Shown piece by piece: positions 5,084 to 5,937 of a stretch of 5,937 bases of DNA. The notes below the pieces were generated by a model that was given only the letters and a program-made list of their open reading frames with translations, was not told the DNA's origin and did no database searches. Made by a program: the position numbers and the translations under genes. Source of the stretch: an uncultured Shinella sp. (lineage in GTDB: Bacteria; Pseudomonadota; Alphaproteobacteria; Rhizobiales; Rhizobiaceae); the NCBI GenBank assembly GCA_946886325.1, contig CAMPIK010000170.1:1-5937 (forward strand), read 5' to 3'. Position 1 is the first letter of the stretch; every line of letters begins with the position of its first letter.

Positions 5084-5937
5084 ATGGCCGAGCCACGGAA
5101 AATCATCATCGACACGGATCCGGGGCAGGACGACGCCGCCGCCATCATGCTGGCGCTTGGAAGTCCTGATGAGATCGAACTGCTCGGCATAACGGCCGTC
5201 GCGGGCAACGTTCCGCTGAGCCTGACGGAGCGCAATGCGCGCATTGTCTGCGAACTGTGCGGTCGTTTCGACGTGAAGGTCTTTGCCGGCGCGGACAAGC
5301 CCGTTGCGCGCGCGCTCGTCACGGCCGAGCATGTGCATGGCAAGACAGGGCTCGACGGCCCGGAGCTTGCCGAACCGACAATGGCTCTGCAGGACCAGCA
5401 CGGCGTCGATTTCATCATCGAGACAGTGCTGCGCGAGGCGCCGGGCAGCGTGACGCTCTGCACGCTCGGGCCGCTGACGAACATTGCGCTGGCGCTCCGC
5501 AAGGCCCCCGAAATCGCATCGCGCGTGCGCGAACTGGTGATGATGGGCGGCGGCTTCTTCGAGGGCGGCAACATCACGCCGGCCGCTGAGTTCAACATCT
5601 ATGTCGATCCGGAAGCGGCGGACGAGGTGTTCCGCTCCGGCATGCCGATCGTGATGATGCCGCTCGACGTGACGCACAGGGTGCTGACCTTCAAGACGCG
5701 TGTCGCCGCGATCCGGGCGCTCGGCTCGCGCCCGGCCATTGCCATGGCCGAGATGCTGGAGTTCTTCGAGCGTTTCGACATCGAGAAATACGGCTCGGAC
5801 GGCGGGCCGCTGCACGATCCGACTGTCATCGCCTATCTGTTGAAGCCCGAACTCTTCAGCGGCCGCGACTGCAATGTCGAGATCGAGGTCCAGTCGCCGC
5901 TGACAACAGGCATGACGGTCGTCGACTGGTGGCAGGT
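5084..5937 (+). CDS. Inosine-uridine preferring nucleoside hydrolase (N-terminal 284 residues)
   Basis: Hydrolyses the N-glycosidic bond of ribonucleosides to ribose and free base, for salvage or catabolism; cytoplasmic, since there is no signal peptide. The frame is open to the window edge, so about 25-35 C-terminal residues are missing from the usual ~310. IIIDTDPGQDDAAA (7-20) is the calcium-binding aspartate cluster with D10, D12, D16 and D17. LCTLGPLTNIALAL (around 126-139) and the MMGGGFFEGGNITPAAEFN region follow, with FNIYVDPEAA as the ribose/Ca loop. GGPLHDPTVIAY supplies the late catalytic His244-Asp245 pair. Substrate preference (purine or pyrimidine) cannot be told from this. The start at 5084 has AAGGA (5076-5080) 3 bases upstream and AAAGGA (5068-5073) 10 bases upstream; the latter has the better distance. 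It is transcribed divergently from hsp20. Confidence 0.95.
   Translation, partial: MAEPRKIIIDTDPGQDDAAAIMLALGSPDEIELLGITAVAGNVPLSLTERNARIVCELCGRFDVKVFAGADKPVARALVTAEHVHGKTGLDGPELAEPTMALQDQHGVDFIIETVLREAPGSVTLCTLGPLTNIALALRKAPEIASRVRELVMMGGGFFEGGNITPAAEFNIYVDPEAADEVFRSGMPIVMMPLDVTHRVLTFKTRVAAIRALGSRPAIAMAEMLEFFERFDIEKYGSDGGPLHDPTVIAYLLKPELFSGRDCNVEIEVQSPLTTGMTVVDWWQ

Noticed and set aside
5063..5815. Minus-strand 250-codon open frame opposite the nucleoside hydrolase
   Set aside because: The plus-strand frame carries intact nucleoside hydrolase signatures; the opposite frame is a codon-bias shadow.

Overview
The window comes from a GC-rich alphaproteobacterium, almost certainly Rhizobiaceae (Agrobacterium, Rhizobium, Ensifer or Shinella type). 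The gene order lnt (actA), phrR, metK, trmB, the wording of the proteins, and a rhizobial small heat-shock gene behind a ROSE-like leader all point there. Species cannot be fixed by eye. No mobile element, CRISPR array, tRNA or rRNA is visible.

Layout, left to right. (1) Positions 1-1338 hold the 3' part of lnt, the apolipoprotein N-acyltransferase; its last ~170 bases drop from about 63% to about 41% GC. (2) After a 143-base spacer with a small inverted repeat comes a 138-aa Cro/CI-type regulator, the counterpart of the acid-inducible phrR found next to actA in Sinorhizobium; it ends in a textbook intrinsic terminator. (3) A 130-base spacer carries a near-perfect 22-bp palindrome that looks like a methionine-cycle repressor operator, then a leader able to fold as an H-type pseudoknot just upstream of the ribosome-binding site of metK (S-adenosylmethionine synthetase). 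(4) trmB, a SAM-dependent tRNA m7G46 methyltransferase, starts 7 bases after metK; its first codons encode three perfect hairpins in tandem. (5) Convergent to trmB, on the minus strand, lie hsp20 and a DUF1150 gene, probably one heat-shock unit, read from an RpoH-type promoter through a ROSE-like RNA thermometer. (6) Divergent from hsp20, a nucleoside hydrolase gene runs off the right end.

The genes form three functional blocks: envelope lipoprotein maturation with an acid-responsive regulator; SAM synthesis coupled to a SAM-consuming tRNA methylase; and a temperature-controlled chaperone unit beside a nucleoside salvage gene. The proteins are ordinary. The interest is in the RNA and DNA control elements: the metK operator plus leader fold, the hairpin array at the start of trmB, and the ROSE-like leader of hsp20. 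All structures were found by eye; no folding energies or homology searches were run.
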